From Dermatophagoides farinae (Eukaryota; Arthropoda; Arachnida; Sarcoptiformes; Pyroglyphidae): DNA of 64,000 nt. Each line of letters starts with the position of its first letter. Positions within the stretch are counted from its first letter, which is position 1. The translations under genes were made by a program, and so were the position numbers. Under the pieces are notes generated by a model that did no database searches, was not told where the DNA came from, and was given only the letters and a program-made list of their open reading frames with translations. The stretch is from the NCBI RefSeq assembly GCF_024713945.1, contig NC_134677.1, forward strand, positions 5,397,001 to 5,461,000, written 5' to 3'. Below are positions 12,280 to 25,990 of the stretch, one piece after another.

Positions 12280-15200
12280 AAAAAAAAAAAAAAAAAATGA
12301 ATAACTTCACTCATTATACTTAATACAATGATGAAAACAGTATAAATCGTATAAAGTATCCTTTCACTAATTCATTATCAACGCCATGGTAGATGTAGAA
12401 TGAAAAGAAAATGAATGAATGAAATACCATGAATGGCGAGGAAATAAGTTGGTTTTCTTTTTCTTTTTCTTTTTCTTTTTTTTTGTTTTTGTTTTCTGGT
12501 TGACCAGTTTCAGAAAAACACAAAATGTATACCATACTTTTTAAAATTTGGTTTGGAAATTCATTGATAAAGATTTGCATTTTGACATCAAGGCTGCCAG
12601 GCTGAATTTCTAGCAATAATTTTGTTTTTCACATGTTGGACCGTTTTCAACATAATATATTTATATATAAAGAATGGAATATTTTTCATAATGAAAATTA
12701 CATATTTTTTTATTGATAATAATAGTAATAATAAAAAAATGATAATCTTAAATCTTATTTCATAATCATCAAATTATTGTAAGTAACACTGATAACGATG
12801 ACAAATTTAGAGCAAGTTTGATGACATTTTTAAATGGAATAAGCAGATTTTGGATAGAAACACACATCATCATTTGATATAAAATCATATAAACAAACAA
12901 ACCAAAAGCTACTGGATTCATTCTTCCTGCATTAGATAATTTGGTTGTCAAGAGCGATTCATTATTAGATCGAACGAATTGATGTACAGTGGCAAATATG
13001 TAATCGATCGATTAACTAAGACTAATGCTATAGCATATATGCTTCTGGGTTCAATCAACGTTATAGAAAACAGACCAAAATTGAATGAGAATCATATGGA
13101 GTAATTTTTTTTTATTGATAAACAAACAAACTTACAAAACAAATACTATAAATCGTTCAATGATTTTTTATAGGTCAAAGGTTAAATCCGATCAATGATT
13201 CAATGGATGAGTAAATCAATGGAGCAATAATTTAAACAAAATGGCGCCATGTGTTTTGAATGGAATTTTATTCTAGACAATAATTGGAAAAAAACAATAA
13301 TACAACTTGAATATGAAAACGAAACCAGAAAAAAATGCGTTATAAATTACCATAATCATCAATATGTGTACAGCTTTTTGGTAAAAACAAATAATCGATT
13401 CAGATGAAAAACAAAACTATAAAAGGATCATTTACCATAATCATCATTATCATTACAAACAAACAATTAAACAACAAAAGCTCATTATAAAATTATCAAA
13501 TTGATGATAATAAGCAGCAAAATATGACCTTTTTCAATTGTAAAACAACAACAAAAAAAAAAATTAAGTCAACTTTTTTATGAATGAACGAGATTTATCT
13601 TATCTCCAATGCAAATTATGTAAAATAATTTTTTTTTGTTCTTTCTTTCACTTAATGAATCTATTAACACTTATAATAATAATAATAATAAGTTTAAAAT
13701 TCAAAAGTACAAAAGGAAATTCACTATCATTCACTGTTTCTTTGTATTTTCCAAATTTTCATAAATTTATTTTTTCAAAGAAACTTGATAGCAGCATCAA
13801 ATCAAATAGCAGAAAAATCTATTCAATGGACAGAAAAATTTTTAAATCAAACATCCAAAAATGGACTTAAAGAACACATGAGTTATATAAACTCGATCAT
13901 TTGACATCATAACATAATTTCATAAATAATTTCCCTCAGGATATTAACAGTTTTGGCAGAAAAACAAAATATTTACCCATAAATCTTCTCCCCAGCTCAT
14001 GGCTGCAATGGTATATGTTTTGTTGGTGGTTGTTATTCGATGTCGATGTTTATATTTGTTTTGCTGTAAACTTTATGTCAATTAATAACGGTTACTGTGA
14101 TGATCCGGATCTCCGAGGACAAACCAGATCGAATTTGGCGTCAATGATGATGATGACTATTATAGCGGAAATTTATTAATTTTTTTTTTTTTGGTTAAAT
14201 ATCAACACATGTACTGAATTTTTTATTTGTGACACAAAATCAAAAAAAAAAAAAAAACTGGAAGACCGAATCGAACATGTGAACAAAACGACAACTAGTG
14301 GATGATGGAAGAGTTAAATTATTATTATTGAAAATAAAATTTCGAGAAAAAGAAAAATTTCACATTAAACCGGTGAATTGAAAGTGGATTTGGCTTCAAT
14401 AGAGATAAATGTTTGCGCAATCGAAATTTTTGGATGATTTTTATTTTTTTTTTTTTGGTTTGATTTGGTTTTGAAGATTTAGCTGATGATGAAATTTATA
14501 TATTTTTTTCAAGTCATATTCGAAGCATACAAAGATCTATCTTAAGATGATGTCAACTTTTTTTAATGTGATGTAAAGTGTGCAATGCTGCTGGTATGAT
14601 GTAGTAAAAATAATGAAACTCAACGAAAATTGTTATGAATTGAAAAGATTTTCTTTTTTGATGGCGTTGATGATGAATTTTCTAAATTTAGGATCTAGAA
14701 CTCTACACAGTTATATAAAGTTGAGCGGATATGAATGAAATAGCGGTAATAGATGTTTGATGAGTAAAAAAAAACAGTGTGTAAACAGGGTTTTTCTTCG
14801 TAGTAAAACATTATCATGTTGTTTATTTGTTCGAAACCGATGTCCGATTATATCACCAATAAGAACGGAACTATGGATTTTCGGAGAATTTAGCTGGTTG
14901 CAAAAAAAAATGGTTCATTGTTATTAATGTTGTCTCCAAAACAAAGAATACAATCAATACTTACTCTTGGACCAAAATTAAGAGAAAATCAGATTCAAAT
15001 CAATACATACACACGTACATTAGATAGATAAAGTGATGATAAATAGATAGAATGGATTACAATCAAACTGAAACAAAGAAAAAAAGATTTATAAGATTAT
15101 AATCACGTTAGATATTAGATATATATAAAAGCAGTTACCGAAATATATAAAAGGAAAAGGAAAAAAGAATTGTCCGTAATAATGTTGCCGAGAAAGTTAT

Positions 15201-17343
15201 TTTTTCTTTTCTTTTTTTTTATTCGTCGTCGTTGATTATTGTCGTTATTTGCTGATTGCTATTTGATTGTATTTATAGATAGATGAAATGTCGAAATTGA
15301 GATTGATTGATTGATTGATCGATAAAGTATGTGTTCGTATAATAATAAAATTGAATGAATGAATGAATGATTTCATCAAAAGATCGAAAAAAAAGGATTC
15401 GGAAATATTATATGCCGAAAAAAAGACAAATAACAAATGATCAACATATAGAAATGGGAAAATCGTGGTAAGTAACTGATCAATTCATGTCTAGTCAATT
15501 TTCGGAACCATTTCGTCCACAGTTTTTTTTCTGATGATGTATATTATCAGATAAAAAAATTATTGAAAAGGTCACAGTTATTGTTGTCGAGATAATTTAC
15601 GGTGTGAATGATCTCTCTTTTTTCACACACACGTACTCAAGACATACAAACTAAGCACAATATTTGATTTGAATGAGACGTACGTTAAATTACAATGGGA
15701 TGAGATTTTTTTTTTTGATGAAAATTCAGTCATAGTTGTTTGACAAAACAAACGTATAAACATGAAAACATAGGCCATCATCATTATATCATAATGATGA
15801 TGATCAGTATTCAACGAAATGAAATTGACAGATGCAATTGAGCATCTGATAACAATTCGATCATACACCATGTGTGTACATCGTGTGACAACAAATAACA
15901 AATGATGATCTGTCTTTTCTCTGATGATCAGTGAGTTACAGGTGATGATTCGATGAACAACAACAATTGTTGATGATGAAAGGAATTATGAGTTGATGCG
16001 CCTAAGTTGAAATTTATATTAATGATGAGAATAAATCGATAATAGAAATCTATTGGATCATAGTTAAATCATATGACACCTTTAAATGAATATGTATCAA
16101 TCAAGACAACTTAAAACTGCAGAAATGATTTATTGGATGTCATGTTTATGTCAACCTTTAGTGTGTTCTTGGCCTGTCGATCGGTCTGTTTGTAACGGAT
16201 TCATTCAGCCATAGCGAATAAAAATGACAATATCTTCACGGAGGACACGCACACACCCAAGATAATGAGTAAATAAACAAAAATATATCGACAACAAAAA
16301 AAAAAAACGAAAGCACTAAGAAAATAGAGGGACACCAGACAAAACGATGAACCACAAATCAAACAAACAACTTTATCAAAAAAATCATATCATAGTGATA
16401 TGATAAATAATAAGATAGATGATAAATTTGTCCTAATAATAATGATGATGATGATCGTATTTAAGAAGTATTGTTGATTAGCCAATCAAAAACATAAAAT
16501 ATCAAATCAAATAATTGAATGAAATGAGAGTAGAGAATTTTTTTCTTGGCAATGAAAAGAATTAGGAATCAAATCGAACACACACACACAATGGATTAAC
16601 ATCAAATTTTTTTTTACATAAATTTATCAATAATAAAAATTCATATATACATATTCCATGTGAGTGAAACGAACATTTCTGTAATTGTTTTTTTTTTAAT
16701 ATTCGCCCCCCTCACCAAACAAAATCAATAATAATTGTTGTGGTTCATCTGTCTTGAATCAAATGGTTTTGTGGATACTACGTCAAATGTCAAGCCACAC
16801 AATTATATACAATAAAATACATACACGTACTTAACTGCTATGAATCATACACAAACAAACAAATATTTGGATCCATTTCAATGTATAGCGTGTATGTAAT
16901 GAATGAGAATGTTATGATACTTTGAACGAAAAAAAAAATGAGAAAAGTAGTGGAATAATTTTCCATTATGGTTTTGATGATGGTAGTGGTGAAATTTAAT
17001 TTTGATACATTTATGGTAGAAGCATAAAACAATATATATAAGCCTGGGCTGGGCTGCCTGTTGTTTTGAAATGTTGAGACAAAGCCTGTATCAAAGGCAT
17101 TTCAATGAATCACAAACGAAAACGATGATTGTTTCAATGAATGAATTCAGCTTGTATCGCCATCTTTGGAATAAGAATCAAATTTAAAGAATTTTGAATA
17201 AATGTTTTTTTTTAAACAAATCAATTAGAATTGTATAAGATTTAGTGGTTAATATTATTTTGTGTTATTTTATAATGTCATAAGAATTTCTGGGAAAAAG
17301 TGCATTACAAAAATTTAATGTGTTAGAAAAACTTCAAATTGCT

Positions 17344-18551
17344 TTACCAAGCATCTCTGGGTGTAGAAATTTGTGGTACTTTTAATGTATCCGTTTGTTG
17401 AATATTGTTGACATTGAGAATATTTTCTTGAAGATATTGTTGCGCCTGTATATCGTTCGTTGTTTCAGGATTTAAATCATCTCCCATAAGTTGTTGTTGT
17501 TGTTGTTGAGATGATGGTCGTGCAGCACGCGAACTACTTGGCCGACCAAAATCATCAATAGGGCTAACTTTAATTTCGGATGTATTAACAGTGTTTTTAG
17601 AATAATGAAGATATTGTCCATATACACATAGCCAACAATAGATCTATTGGGATGAAGAAATTAATTAGAAAAAAATTGAAAATCAAATTAAAACATACCG
17701 TTATAAAACAAACAAGTAATGTGACCACCATTGAAATGGCCGGAACGGTACATCCACTTATATTAAAATTACTCTGCAAAAAAAAATAATAAGAATCATT
17801 GAATAAATAATAACAATAATGACTTACCGGTATGGCTAATTCGGCGAATGCAATCAATAAGCTGAAAAATACATCAACAAATGCCATGATTAACCATGGT
17901 AATAGTAGACATCTAGATCTCTGGATATTCAAATTAAATCATCAATAAATTAGATTTGTTATGTTTTATAATAAAATCATTTTTTTTTCACCTTGATCAG
18001 TGCTATAAATAAAATTCCAATGGCAGCAATAAAAATGACACTTTCAATGCCCAGGCAAAATACTATACGAAAAAAAAGTAAATATAATAATTAAATAAAA
18101 AAGTTTAAACAAAAATCAACTAAACCATTATGAAATTCAAGGAATTTTAAATTAAATGATGAATAGAAAAATCATAATAATAAATAAATAATTGATATTG
18201 AAACTTACATAGATAGAAAAATATGACCGTATCCTCATCAATCATATGAGCTATGCTCCAAAGTAAATCAAAAACGCTTGTGCTCTACAACAACAACAAC
18301 AAAAAAAAAACAAACACCGGATTAGTTTTAATTATAAAATTAAACAATTTACAATTTCATCATACCATTGTAAATATTCCAGCCAGTATACAGCCTTTCC
18401 ATAGCTCTAAACAGGAACAGAATTTTTCAAATATTAAATTCTCGAAAATATTTTGCTGATTATTCGTATTTTGTGGTGCTGATGTTGTTGTAGCCATTGT
18501 GGACGGTTGCAGTGGTGGTGGTGGTGGTGGTGGTTGCAATTTTCTCATCAT
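17344..18551 (-). CDS. Tetraspan membrane protein, DUF4728/Pasiflora-like
   Basis: Six exons join in frame on the minus strand: 18551-18366, 18284-18209, 18062-17992, 17920-17828, 17773-17699 and 17643-17344 (stop), giving 266 residues. The N-terminus is a proline run followed by Thr/Gln/Asn-rich sequence. Four hydrophobic segments follow at about 52-74, 83-113, 117-146 and 152-183; the third carries the block CLLLPWLIMAF. The last ~85 residues are a Gln-rich cytoplasmic tail. Cysteine-containing N-terminus, four membrane spans and the LLPW block recall the arthropod DUF4728 family, whose Drosophila members (Pasiflora) act in septate junctions; the family name is a recollection, the tetraspan topology is visible. 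All donors are GTATG, GTAAG or GTGAA. Confidence 0.75.
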
Positions 18552-20029
18552 TATTATATCATTGTTGGCTATTTTACAAACGTTGTTATGAAGTTTTTCG
18601 AATCGAATATGAATTGAACGTTGTTATTCGACAATGTTAAATTCCATTTCGGCTTGTCACTTTGAACCAACCAAAAAAAAAGAAGTTATTTACTGAAACT
18701 GAATGAATCAACGAATGTTCAAAAAAAATTATTACAAATTTATAAACAAATAAACTAAAATAATGTGCGCATCTAATCAAGATAACCAAAATAGAGATAG
18801 AAAACTCATTTTTTACACACATGCACACACATATTCATTTAGTTTGTTTTGTTTGTTTTCATACAAAAAAGACCTTGATGAAGATTATCCGTTTATCTTT
18901 TACCATAAAAATTAACAAACACGGAACTCTCAAAAAATATAGTTTCATATAGTTGACCCGGAATTCACTTCATAATCATATTCATTCATTCGAATTTTTA
19001 TTCAAACTAAATTTCAGCAATTTTTAGAAACTAACCGACCGACTGACCGACCAAAATTTCAATAGTTGAAAAGAAAATTATGCATACCGAATAATGATGG
19101 TCTCATTGGTCATTTTGGTGCTCTGCTTGGTCGATTCCATGGCTTCCACCATTCTATATTATTGTTTCTTTTTTTTCTATAGTTTTTTCCTAGGTATTAT
19201 ATCCTCATTTTTTCGTTATCGAGGTGCATATGTTTTTTTTGTTGTTGTCAAGATAATAATCATTCATTCATATAACAATTCAATGCACGCACATACATAC
19301 AATCAGAAAAAAAATATGAATATCATCTTCATATTAACATTAGCAGTGGTTAAGAATGATCAAGAATGACCACTACAACAAATAGTTATCATATTGGACA
19401 GCGGACAATCACCGTTGGTTCAAGTCAATTGTTCTAGGGATTGTATAAATGATGATCACGATCATCAGTATGATGATCTGGAAGTAATTAAAAATTGTAT
19501 TATGTTATCGTAACAAATATATGTGTTTATACACTCACTCAAATACACATTTTTTTGCTCTTTGCATGAAAACCAGAAAAACTATTATTAGATCGGCCAC
19601 CAGTAGTGAGGTGGATGAGAAAATTGACGAAATCATAGTTGGACATCAAGCATACCTTGAAAAGATCAAAAAAAAAATGTTATCAGAATCGAATGAATTG
19701 GTTGACATTTGTGACAAACTAATTGTATAGACAGACAGTCTGTCAATTGGAATGACGTAAACATTTACCCTGACAGAAATATGTTCAGAAAAAATCATTT
19801 TTGTTTCAAATCACCGAATGAAAAAACTAATAATTCAAAGCTCAAATCAAAATAAATAATTCTGATTTCATTTAAATATATAAAGTACATTCTAGAAACA
19901 ACAACAATTTAGAAAATTTTTTATTTTCAATCAAAAATAATTCTTCTCTTGTTTCAAGATGGTGGTGTCTCTCCCTTGCTGAATACAACCATCCACAATT
20001 CAATGCCCACTAATAATGGTCTATATTTT
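18552..20029. other. Spacer between two minus-strand genes
   Basis: This contains the likely promoter of the tetraspan gene (right of 18551) and the 3' flank of the mucin-like gene (left of 20030). The only coding-like element seen is the small plus-strand frame at 19566-19730. A short run of gaccgacc-type repeats lies near 19035. Confidence 0.4.
19566..19730 (+). CDS. Possible small ORF or terminal exon (54 aa)
   Basis: From the ATG at 19566 a 54-residue frame runs to TAG. It is charged and helix-like (EVDEKIDEIIVGHQAYLEKI and on), unlike the Phe/Ile/Asn-rich translations of nearby non-coding DNA. A pyrimidine-rich stretch and AG at about 19576 could be a splice acceptor, so this may be a last exon rather than a stand-alone gene. 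No upstream exon was identified and I do not recognise the protein. Confidence 0.3.
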   Translation: MKTRKTIIRSATSSEVDEKIDEIIVGHQAYLEKIKKKMLSESNELVDICDKLIV

Positions 20030-21007
20030 TCATTCTTCATTTTTTGATGTAGCTGATTGTGCCGATAGCACATCCGAATATGGCATCTGTGATTGAGTCT
20101 GCGATGGATCCATCATTGATGCTGCGACTCCCGATGTCGATTTTTCCGGTCGATTATCTTTCGATTCCATCATAGCTTGTCCTTCCTTTCTTTTCCTCGA
20201 TGATGATGACGACGATTCTTTAGGCATTGGTTGCTGCTGTTGGGCACGTTTTGATGATGATTTTGATGATGATTTACTTTTTTCACCATCACTCGTCGTA
20301 CCAGCTAATGGTGGTCCTTTTTGTTGCTCTTGTTGTTGCTGTAAACTTGTAATTGCAGCATCTTTAATTTCTTGATTCAGATTATTGCCTAAACCAGCAG
20401 CTGTTTGACGACTACTCATTGATTGTTGATCATCTTCCTGTTTATCGAAATAAAGCCAATAGAATGCAGCTAATACTATTGTAGCCATCGATATAGCAAT
20501 TACAACAGCCGATATGATTATGCCGGCACGACGAATTTTCTTATCATCTGTTTGATTAGTAGGACTGTGAGTTGTTACATGCGATGGAAATTGTGTTGTT
20601 ACATGCGACGGAAAATGAGTTGTGCCATTTTCTGTAGTTACATTGAAGGATTCATCCGTAGGTTTTATGGTATGATTTGTTATTTCAGTCCTATTAAAGA
20701 TATCGGTTGTAATATTCAATTCTGATGACGTTATTGGTGGCAAAGATGTATAGTTTCCTGTTTCATTTCTAACTGGCATTTCAGTTGTAATATTTATCAT
20801 TATCGGTGCCGCAGATGTAGTTTGCAATTGCGGCTTTATTAGTGAGGAAAAAAATTTTATTAGAGCTAAAACATTAGAATTATTTAAAGTATCACATTAA
20901 CATACCAATTGACCAAAAACCGATATCTTGCTGGATGACATTAGAATGATGGTAAAAAATAATAACATACTTATATGCTTATAATTGATATCCATTGTTT
21001 TCATCAT
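20030..21007 (-). CDS. Mucin-like single-pass type I membrane protein
   Basis: Exon 1 (21007-20906) encodes 34 residues with a hydrophobic core that looks like a signal peptide; a GTATG donor follows. Exon 2 (20833-20030) continues in frame, giving 301 residues. The ectodomain (about 35-135) is Thr/Ser-rich with nine N-glycosylation sequons (NIT, NET, NYT, NIT, NRT, NHT, NVT, NGT, NQT) and a tandem PSHVTT repeat. One membrane segment follows at about 137-163, preceded by KKIRR, then a ~135-residue tail rich in Gln, Ser and Lys. The exon 2 acceptor (ataaag) is weak but no other AG keeps the frame open. No catalytic domain or known family is recognised; a sialomucin-like surface protein is the best description. 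It is divergent from RagA, whose ATG is 727 bp away. Confidence 0.7.
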
Positions 21008-21733
21008 TTGAATTGATACAAACAATATTCTAAACAATTTAATGATTATGATGATTGACGCTGAACAAACTTTCAAATACAAATCGTTGAAAAAGAAAGA
21101 TATGGTCTTTGTTTTAACGATACAAACAAAAAAAAATATACTAATCCCAAAAAAATAACTACTAATAATAATTGAAGTTATTGAATTCCATACTTTTACG
21201 GCTTTTATATTCATTATTCATTACAAAAATTATGATGAAAATTCTTACATTGTTGAGTATAATTGAATCTAATAATAAAAGCGCGCAATTGTTTTTAATA
21301 AATGGTAACTATAAATGTTACCGAATGATGGCGCCACACTTGACCAAAACATTATCAGCAATGGCGAACACACCACAATTCTCAATGATCATTGCCAATG
21401 GTATTAAATCACAAGATCTTCAAAATAACAATTTATTTACATCTTTATAGAAACAAATTGGCTGAACTAGAAAAATTGATTTTGTTATCGTCAGCTGACT
21501 GTATAATAATGAAATCTCAATCTATCGAACAAAAATAAATGAAAAAATTTGTTATCTTCAAATTGATTTATCACTCAAACAAAAACAATCAATCAATTGA
21601 TTTTCAGTGTTTAGTGGCCAATAACTCCCATTTATAGAGATTTTTTGCTCTACAATACATTCAATTGAATTTGGATTTTTTTTGTCATTTTTGATTCAAA
21701 AACTTACGGTCAAAATCGGTGTAAAAGCTGACA
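21008..21733. promoter_or_regulatory. Divergent upstream interval, mucin-like gene / RagA
   Basis: This is the shared 5' region of a minus-strand gene starting at 21007 and a plus-strand gene starting at 21734. Small open frames here look like shadows. No specific promoter motif can be assigned. Confidence 0.4.
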
Positions 21734-22919
21734 ATGAAGAAAAAGGTATTATTGATGGGAAAAAGCGGTTCGGGTAAGACTAGTATGCGTTCGATTATAT
21801 TTGCCAATTATATTGCCCGTGATACTAGACGTTTAGGAGCGACAAGTAAGTGTTTCGATGGTTTGTTCGAATTTTTCGTACTAATTAATATTAATATATT
21901 CATTCTTATAGTCGATGTTGAACATTCACATGTTCGATTTTTGGGCAATTTGGTATTGAATCTCTGGGATTGTGGTGGTCAAGAAGCATTCATGGAGAAT
22001 TATTTTGCATCTCAAAGAGAAAATATTTTCCGCAATGTTGCTGTATTGATCTATGTATTTGATGTTGAATCAAGAGAATTAGATAAAGATATACGTTATT
22101 ATCAAAGCTGTCTCGAAGGAATCATGGAATATTCCAATGATACAAAAGTTTTTTGTCTCATACATAAAATGGATCTGATTTCCGAAGAACAACGTGATTG
22201 CGTAAGTAAGCTAAATTGTGTGAAATGATGATTAATTTATTCGAATTTCAAAGATTTTTGAAGACCGTGAAAGCGATCTTAAACGTTTATCGAAACCATT
22301 ACAATGTACATGTTTTCGTACATCAATCTGGGATGAGACTCTTTATAAAGCATGGTCAAATATTGTTCATTCATTGATACCGAATGTAGATGAATTGGAA
22401 AAACACTTGAATAATTTTGCTGATATGATTGATGCAGATGAAGTTCTATTATTTGAACGTGCAACGTTTCTGGTCATTTGTTATTCTGAACGTCGTAAAC
22501 ATAAAGATATTCATGTAAGTCATCTATATGATAATACGTCCACATAATCATATTAAATTCCTGATGTTATAGCGTTTTGAAAAAGTATCAAACATTATCA
22601 AACAATTCAAATTGAGCTGTACAAAACTTGCAGCTCAATTTCAGAATATGGAAGTGCGTAATTCACAATTCGCTGCATTTATAGAAAGTTTTACTGCCAA
22701 CACATATGTCATGGTCATATTGTCAGATGCATCGATTCGTAAGTTGTTTACTCTTTTCATAAATTCATATGATTAATTTGTCACATCATGTCCATTGTAT
22801 ACAAAACAGCTTCTGCAACCACATTGTACAACATTCGAAATTCTCGTAAACATTTTGAACAATTAGAATCGGTTAAAAATCTATCATCACAATCGAATTC
22901 GTCTTTGTATAGTTTATGA
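21734..22919 (+). CDS. RRAGA: Ras-related GTP-binding protein A (RagA)
   Basis: Five exons (21734-21845, 21912-22201, 22254-22514, 22573-22738, 22810-22919) splice with GTAAG donors into 312 residues, against 313 in human RagA. The P-loop GKSGSGKTS is at residues 9-17, then the Rag-type switch II (WDCGGQ), the HKMD guanine motif and the C-terminal roadblock-like domain. RagA pairs with RagC/D on the lysosome and recruits mTORC1 when amino acids are sufficient. The start at MKKK matches the conserved start of the family, without the few extra N-terminal residues of the vertebrate protein. The 3' end is convergent with the TOX gene, 261 bp away. Identification is very secure. Confidence 0.97.
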
Positions 22920-23180
22920 TTTTTTCACGGTTATACCATGTGTCTTTTCATTCATTCATGGACCATCAAATTCTGGACAAATCTTTCTCTCAGTTATTGT
23001 AATTTTGTAAATTTATCATCTAAAATTATTTTATTATTATTATTTTTTTTTGTTATTAAATTTTCTGTCTTTTTTGATACAAAAAATATATTTTTGCATA
23101 AATATGTTGCAAAGTTTGAACATGTTTTTGCATTGTGAATGCTTGCGAAAAAAAATGATAAAATAAAAAAAATGGCAATG

Positions 23181-25430
23181 CTATGCTGAAGATGATGATG
23201 CCAATACATGCTGTGACATATCGGCCGTCATTTGTTGCTGTTTTCTCGAAGTCCAGGTGCGAAAAACATCGGAACAATAAAGGACACAACATTCTTCTGA
23301 ACAAAATTCGCGATCCCATTGATTCGAATCTATGGTTGTACGTTGACAGCCATCTCTTGCACATACGGCTGATTGTTCATTGTTAGGTTGATGATCACTT
23401 GAATCATTATTTTCACCATTCATCAATGTAGTATCCGATTCAATAACAGATGAATCAAGTTCATTATGAGAAACATGATCCATTGCTGATGATGATGAAT
23501 CGTGCAAAAAATTATTATTAGCACTCTCATAATGTTGATCAATATCGGATGATGTACGTCCATTTGATTCATAAATCATTTCTGTTGGATAAGAATCTTG
23601 TAATATTGAATCGGAAGCATATGTGGATGTTAAAATTGGATCATTTGTTGTTGATGATTGTTGTTGTTGATGATGATGATCTGATGATGTTTGTTCCAAT
23701 GAACTAAGAAATGGATCAACCCCTACAACCGGATTGGCCGTATCAAACAATGAATTTGTCGTCGATGAATTAGTGGGCGAGTAAATATTTTCATCATTCA
23801 ACAGGTGGATATCATCGAAATCATTGAGATCAATACCCAGATCTATAAGATTCTGTTCGGCATCGGTCGAGTTGACAAAAAATGAAACAGCTGAAGTTGG
23901 ATCATCATCGTCAGTGAAAGGAAATGTTGACGATGATGGTGGCGTAGAATGATGAGTTTTATCATCATGTTGTGCATTTGTATTTATATCATTACTATGA
24001 ATGAATTGATGTGTATGATGCATATGTTGCTGAGACGAGTGTTGAAGTGAATGAATATGAGGCTCGGCATGCGAATACGAATCTATAACATTCGATGTTG
24101 AAGGATTATTCATTATTTGATTATTTAAGGCAGAATGATGATGATGATGATGATACGTATTCGTTTGATGTATCGTTGTTTGAGGTTGCTGTTGTTGATT
24201 ATAATTACCGTATGCTGTTTGATGGTAATCATCGACGGGAATCGAAGATTCAGTAAGCATATCATCTGTGGTAACCAAAATGTTTATAGATGGTCCAGTA
24301 TTAGTCGATTCGAATGTTGTTAATTCATCAGAATTTGTCATTTGTTGTTGATTCGATCCAGATAGTGGAATGGTAGCCATTTGTATTGGTAGTTCTGTCG
24401 AAGTCTGCTGCGACGGAGGAGTTGCCGTCTGATTCGTCTGTGCAATTTCTTTAGCTTTATTTGAAGCCAGATTTTGTAGATAATTTTTTTTCTCCATATC
24501 TGCTCGTTCTTTGTATACAATTTTATCTTCTTTGGACAATATTTCCCATTTGGATGCGACAATTTTAGATATTTCTCCGAATGATGCGGAAGGATTTTCA
24601 GCTTTGATCGATGCTTGTGTATCACGAAAAAATAGTGCATATGCGGATACAGGTTTTGATTGTCGTCCTTCACCTCTGTTCGATTGTTTCGAATTTGCAG
24701 CACGTTTTGTGGTTTTTTTTGTTGTAGTTTTTGATGATGGAACCGATTGTTGAGGTTGAAGTTGTGTTTGGACGGAAGACTGTGCGGGCACAAGGGCAAT
24801 CTGGATAGGTTGCATATTCGGAAGATCCCTATTGACAAACTGTTGCTGCTGTTGTTGATTGAAATTTGGAGCAGTGGTAACAAAATTTGTCGTTACACTT
24901 CCCGGCATTGAAGAACCTGGAACCAAAATTGCAGCTTGCTGAGCTTGTTCTGTCGTGGTCAGCATTTGTGATTGTTGTTGTTGATTATGATACCATTCAG
25001 ATTGCTGTGTTGCCATTGATGATGGCTGTTGGATTAATTCAACTTTATTCCAGGAAACTTGAAATGGTGTTGCTGAAGGACCGACACCAGTAGTAGAAGT
25101 CAATTGGCCACAAGAATCATAGGTATAATAAGCATAGGAAGCTGTTGTGGTCGAATCGATGGCTTCATTCGAGGCAGTGTTTGAATCTGGATGCTGATGA
25201 TAATTTGGTTGTTGTTGTTGTTGCTGTTGATGATGATTATCGAATGGAACAGTCGTGGCAGATGAATTATTGCCATTTGGAAGATTGACCATCAAATGAA
25301 TGGGCTGTTGTTGATTATTTACATCCATAATGTCTGCATTAGCAGCAACATTGGGGTCATTACTGACAACCAATTGTACTTGATGGTTGTGATGATGATC
25401 ATTAGGTGATGTATGATCAAAATGATTCAT
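23181..25430 (-). CDS. TOX-family HMG-box protein (TOX4-like)
   Basis: A single exon encodes 749 residues. The HMG box begins near residue 258 ([14 protein letters not shown]) and runs to about 325, matching the TOX family box, and is preceded by a basic Lys/Thr-rich stretch typical of that family. Near the C-terminus (about 690-726) is a Cys-rich motif, CARDGCQ...[10 protein letters not shown], resembling the TOX4 C-terminus. The rest is low-complexity Gln/His/Asn/Ser sequence, usual in transactivation regions and here partly driven by CAA/CAT repeats. TOX4 acts in the PNUTS-PP1 complex that dephosphorylates RNA polymerase II; whether this protein does so is inferred from homology. Overlapping frames on the other strand are shadows. 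Its start faces ZGPAT across 560 bp. Confidence 0.93.
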   Translation of the reverse strand: MNHFDHTSPNDHHHNHQVQLVVSNDPNVAANADIMDVNNQQQPIHLMVNLPNGNNSSATTVPFDNHHQQQQQQQPNYHQHPDSNTASNEAIDSTTTASYAYYTYDSCGQLTSTTGVGPSATPFQVSWNKVELIQQPSSMATQQSEWYHNQQQQSQMLTTTEQAQQAAILVPGSSMPGSVTTNFVTTAPNFNQQQQQQFVNRDLPNMQPIQIALVPAQSSVQTQLQPQQSVPSSKTTTKKTTKRAANSKQSNRGEGRQSKPVSAYALFFRDTQASIKAENPSASFGEISKIVASKWEILSKEDKIVYKERADMEKKNYLQNLASNKAKEIAQTNQTATPPSQQTSTELPIQMATIPLSGSNQQQMTNSDELTTFESTNTGPSINILVTTDDMLTESSIPVDDYHQTAYGNYNQQQQPQTTIHQTNTYHHHHHHSALNNQIMNNPSTSNVIDSYSHAEPHIHSLQHSSQQHMHHTHQFIHSNDINTNAQHDDKTHHSTPPSSSTFPFTDDDDPTSAVSFFVNSTDAEQNLIDLGIDLNDFDDIHLLNDENIYSPTNSSTTNSLFDTANPVVGVDPFLSSLEQTSSDHHHQQQQSSTTNDPILTSTYASDSILQDSYPTEMIYESNGRTSSDIDQHYESANNNFLHDSSSSAMDHVSHNELDSSVIESDTTLMNGENNDSSDHQPNNEQSAVCARDGCQRTTIDSNQWDREFCSEECCVLYCSDVFRTWTSRKQQQMTADMSQHVLASSSSA

Positions 25431-25990
25431 TATCGAAATCTAATTCAAATATTGAAAAAACAAATGATAGATTAACATCGGCAATGAAAAAAAAATTGAA
25501 ATACTCACATTGTAAAACTAATTAAAACAAACAAGTAAAATTATTCAATTAAATCATTGGATCGATTCAAGGAAAATCGAAACATAAACAAATATAATGA
25601 ACAAAAGTTGTCAATTAACATAAAATATTCGGATGTCGTTCTTTATGAAAATTCGGACACTGATTTTGTTGATGAATTTAGATAATCATCAATATTCTCC
25701 AAATGAGCTCACCATATAATATACAAAAATACGGCTGCTACTACCTTGTCATCATCATTGTAGTCGTCGTGGTCGTCGAGAGAAATCCAAAAATGTAGCG
25801 TTTAACAGCTGTCGTCAATTTTGAGGATTTATTCTATTCGTTGTGGATCCACACAATTCACTCAATATACACACACACGCATGTGCTCGTGTCAGAACAC
25901 TGCCATCAATGAGCCATTTATTTCTTTGATGTTACCAACATTCTTAGTCTTTTCATATCAATCGTGATTCATGATATTGGATATTTGATA
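25431..25990. promoter_or_regulatory. Divergent upstream interval, TOX / ZGPAT
   Basis: This 560-bp interval separates the TOX start (25430, minus) from the ZGPAT start (25991, plus) and presumably holds both promoters and 5' UTRs. A short CA tract is at about 25870. No core promoter motif is confidently seen. Confidence 0.45.

Larger units (their letters stand above)
9536..17343. other. Gene-poor, repeat-rich stretch
   Basis: I see no supportable exon on either strand. Contents are AT-rich DNA with simple repeats: a CA tract at 11054-11083, a (CTTTTT)n-like tract near 12454-12483, GATT and GAAT tetranucleotide runs near 15299-15370, and many poly-A/T runs. A possible decayed pogo-like fragment lies at 12162-12279. 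Confidence 0.5.

Noticed and set aside
13040-13070. gggttcaatc resembling a tRNA T-loop
   Set aside because: No matching acceptor, D or anticodon stems could be folded around it.
13990-14165. Patch of higher GC in an AT-rich region that might be an exon or promoter
   Set aside because: Open frames are under 20 codons and no clear splice pair was found.
18360-18459. Plus-strand frame overlapping the tetraspan first exon
   Set aside because: The minus-strand exon has a consistent six-exon in-frame model with membrane segments; this is its shadow.
24338-24883. 181-residue frame on the minus strand inside the TOX gene
   Set aside because: It is an alternate frame of the HMG-box region with no recognisable motif; the 749-residue frame contains the conserved domain.
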